Source: CAWBNS01 sp964445105 (lineage in GTDB: Bacteria; Chlamydiota; Chlamydiia; Chlamydiales; JAJFMA01). Taken from it: 31,428 nucleotides of DNA. Under the pieces are notes generated by a model. It had not been told where the DNA came from. It did not search any database and saw nothing but the letters and a program-made list of their open reading frames with translations. Shown here in pieces: positions 31,347 through 31,428 of the stretch; positions within the stretch are counted from its first letter, which is position 1; the number at the start of each line of letters is the position of its first letter. The translations under genes were made by a program, and so were the position numbers. Where the stretch lies: NCBI GenBank assembly GCA_964445105.1, contig CAYUJS010000021.1, forward strand, positions 1-31,428, read 5' to 3'.

Positions 31347-31428
31347 GATCTTATTCTCTCCTAGAGTGATAGTGCCTACATTCCTAGGCCATCGGCCCGC
31401 CGTTTTGAATTAGCCTAGATCCAGGCTA

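Overview
The window looks like a piece of a chlamydial genome, most likely an environmental (amoeba-associated, Parachlamydia-like) member of the Chlamydiae. Several genes belong to chlamydia-typical families or groupings: a UPF0158 protein beside dapF, clpP and an insertion-bearing glyA; a CT398/CdsZ-like coiled-coil zinc-ribbon protein next to the RNase P RNA; and a lon ... rnz, xerC, ABC-F order. From memory, much of this order also occurs in Chlamydia trachomatis (about CT429-CT432 and CT343-CT348). Base composition is moderate, genes are densely packed, and runs of N show this is a draft scaffold.

Left part (1-7.7 kb): a partial VKOR-thioredoxin fusion runs off the left edge. Then come a weak hypothetical ORF, a secreted vanadium-haloperoxidase-like protein that lacks two active-site residues, and the minus-strand operon clpP-dapF-UPF0158. 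A frameshifted gene relic separates this operon from glyA. Middle (7.7-13 kb): a FadL/OmpP1-like outer-membrane protein, rnpB, the CdsZ-like gene, and a plus-strand pair made of a PfkB-like sugar kinase and a NhaD-type Na+/H+ antiporter.

Accessory centre (13-18.5 kb): one giant minus-strand gene of about 1650 residues. Its order is an N-terminal region with faint kinase-like motifs, a serine-rich linker, a NACHT NTPase, and about 20 ankyrin repeats of 34 residues. A 100-N scaffold gap lies inside the repeat array between identical 20-base flanks, so the true repeat number is unknown. This is the most unusual locus in the window: a eukaryote-like NLR layout that could serve host interaction or defence. 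A 610-bp non-coding stretch with a strong hairpin follows.

Right part (18.5-31.4 kb): the minus-strand operon xerC, ABC-F ATPase, SpoU/TrmH methyltransferase. Then a degenerate 560-bp stretch with a 14-bp inverted repeat and a 10-N gap. Next is the tightly overlapped minus-strand operon lon, heptose-phosphate adenylyltransferase-like, rhomboid protease, ITPase, rnz. Divergent from lon are dgt-like and tsaB. Convergent to tsaB is a protein with a disordered N-terminus and a divergent kinase-like C-terminus, a candidate effector. A small hypothetical ORF preceded by a 12-bp perfect hairpin closes the window.

In functional terms the conserved genes cover proteolysis (ClpP, Lon, rhomboid), DAP/peptidoglycan and D-amino-acid supply (DapF, GlyA), RNA maturation (RNase P, RNase Z, TsaB, SpoU), nucleotide-pool cleaning (ITPase, dGTPase), chromosome resolution (XerC) and envelope redox and transport (VKOR-Trx, FadL, NhaD). 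The accessory genes (NACHT-ankyrin, kinase-like, haloperoxidase-like) fit an intracellular lifestyle in a eukaryotic host.
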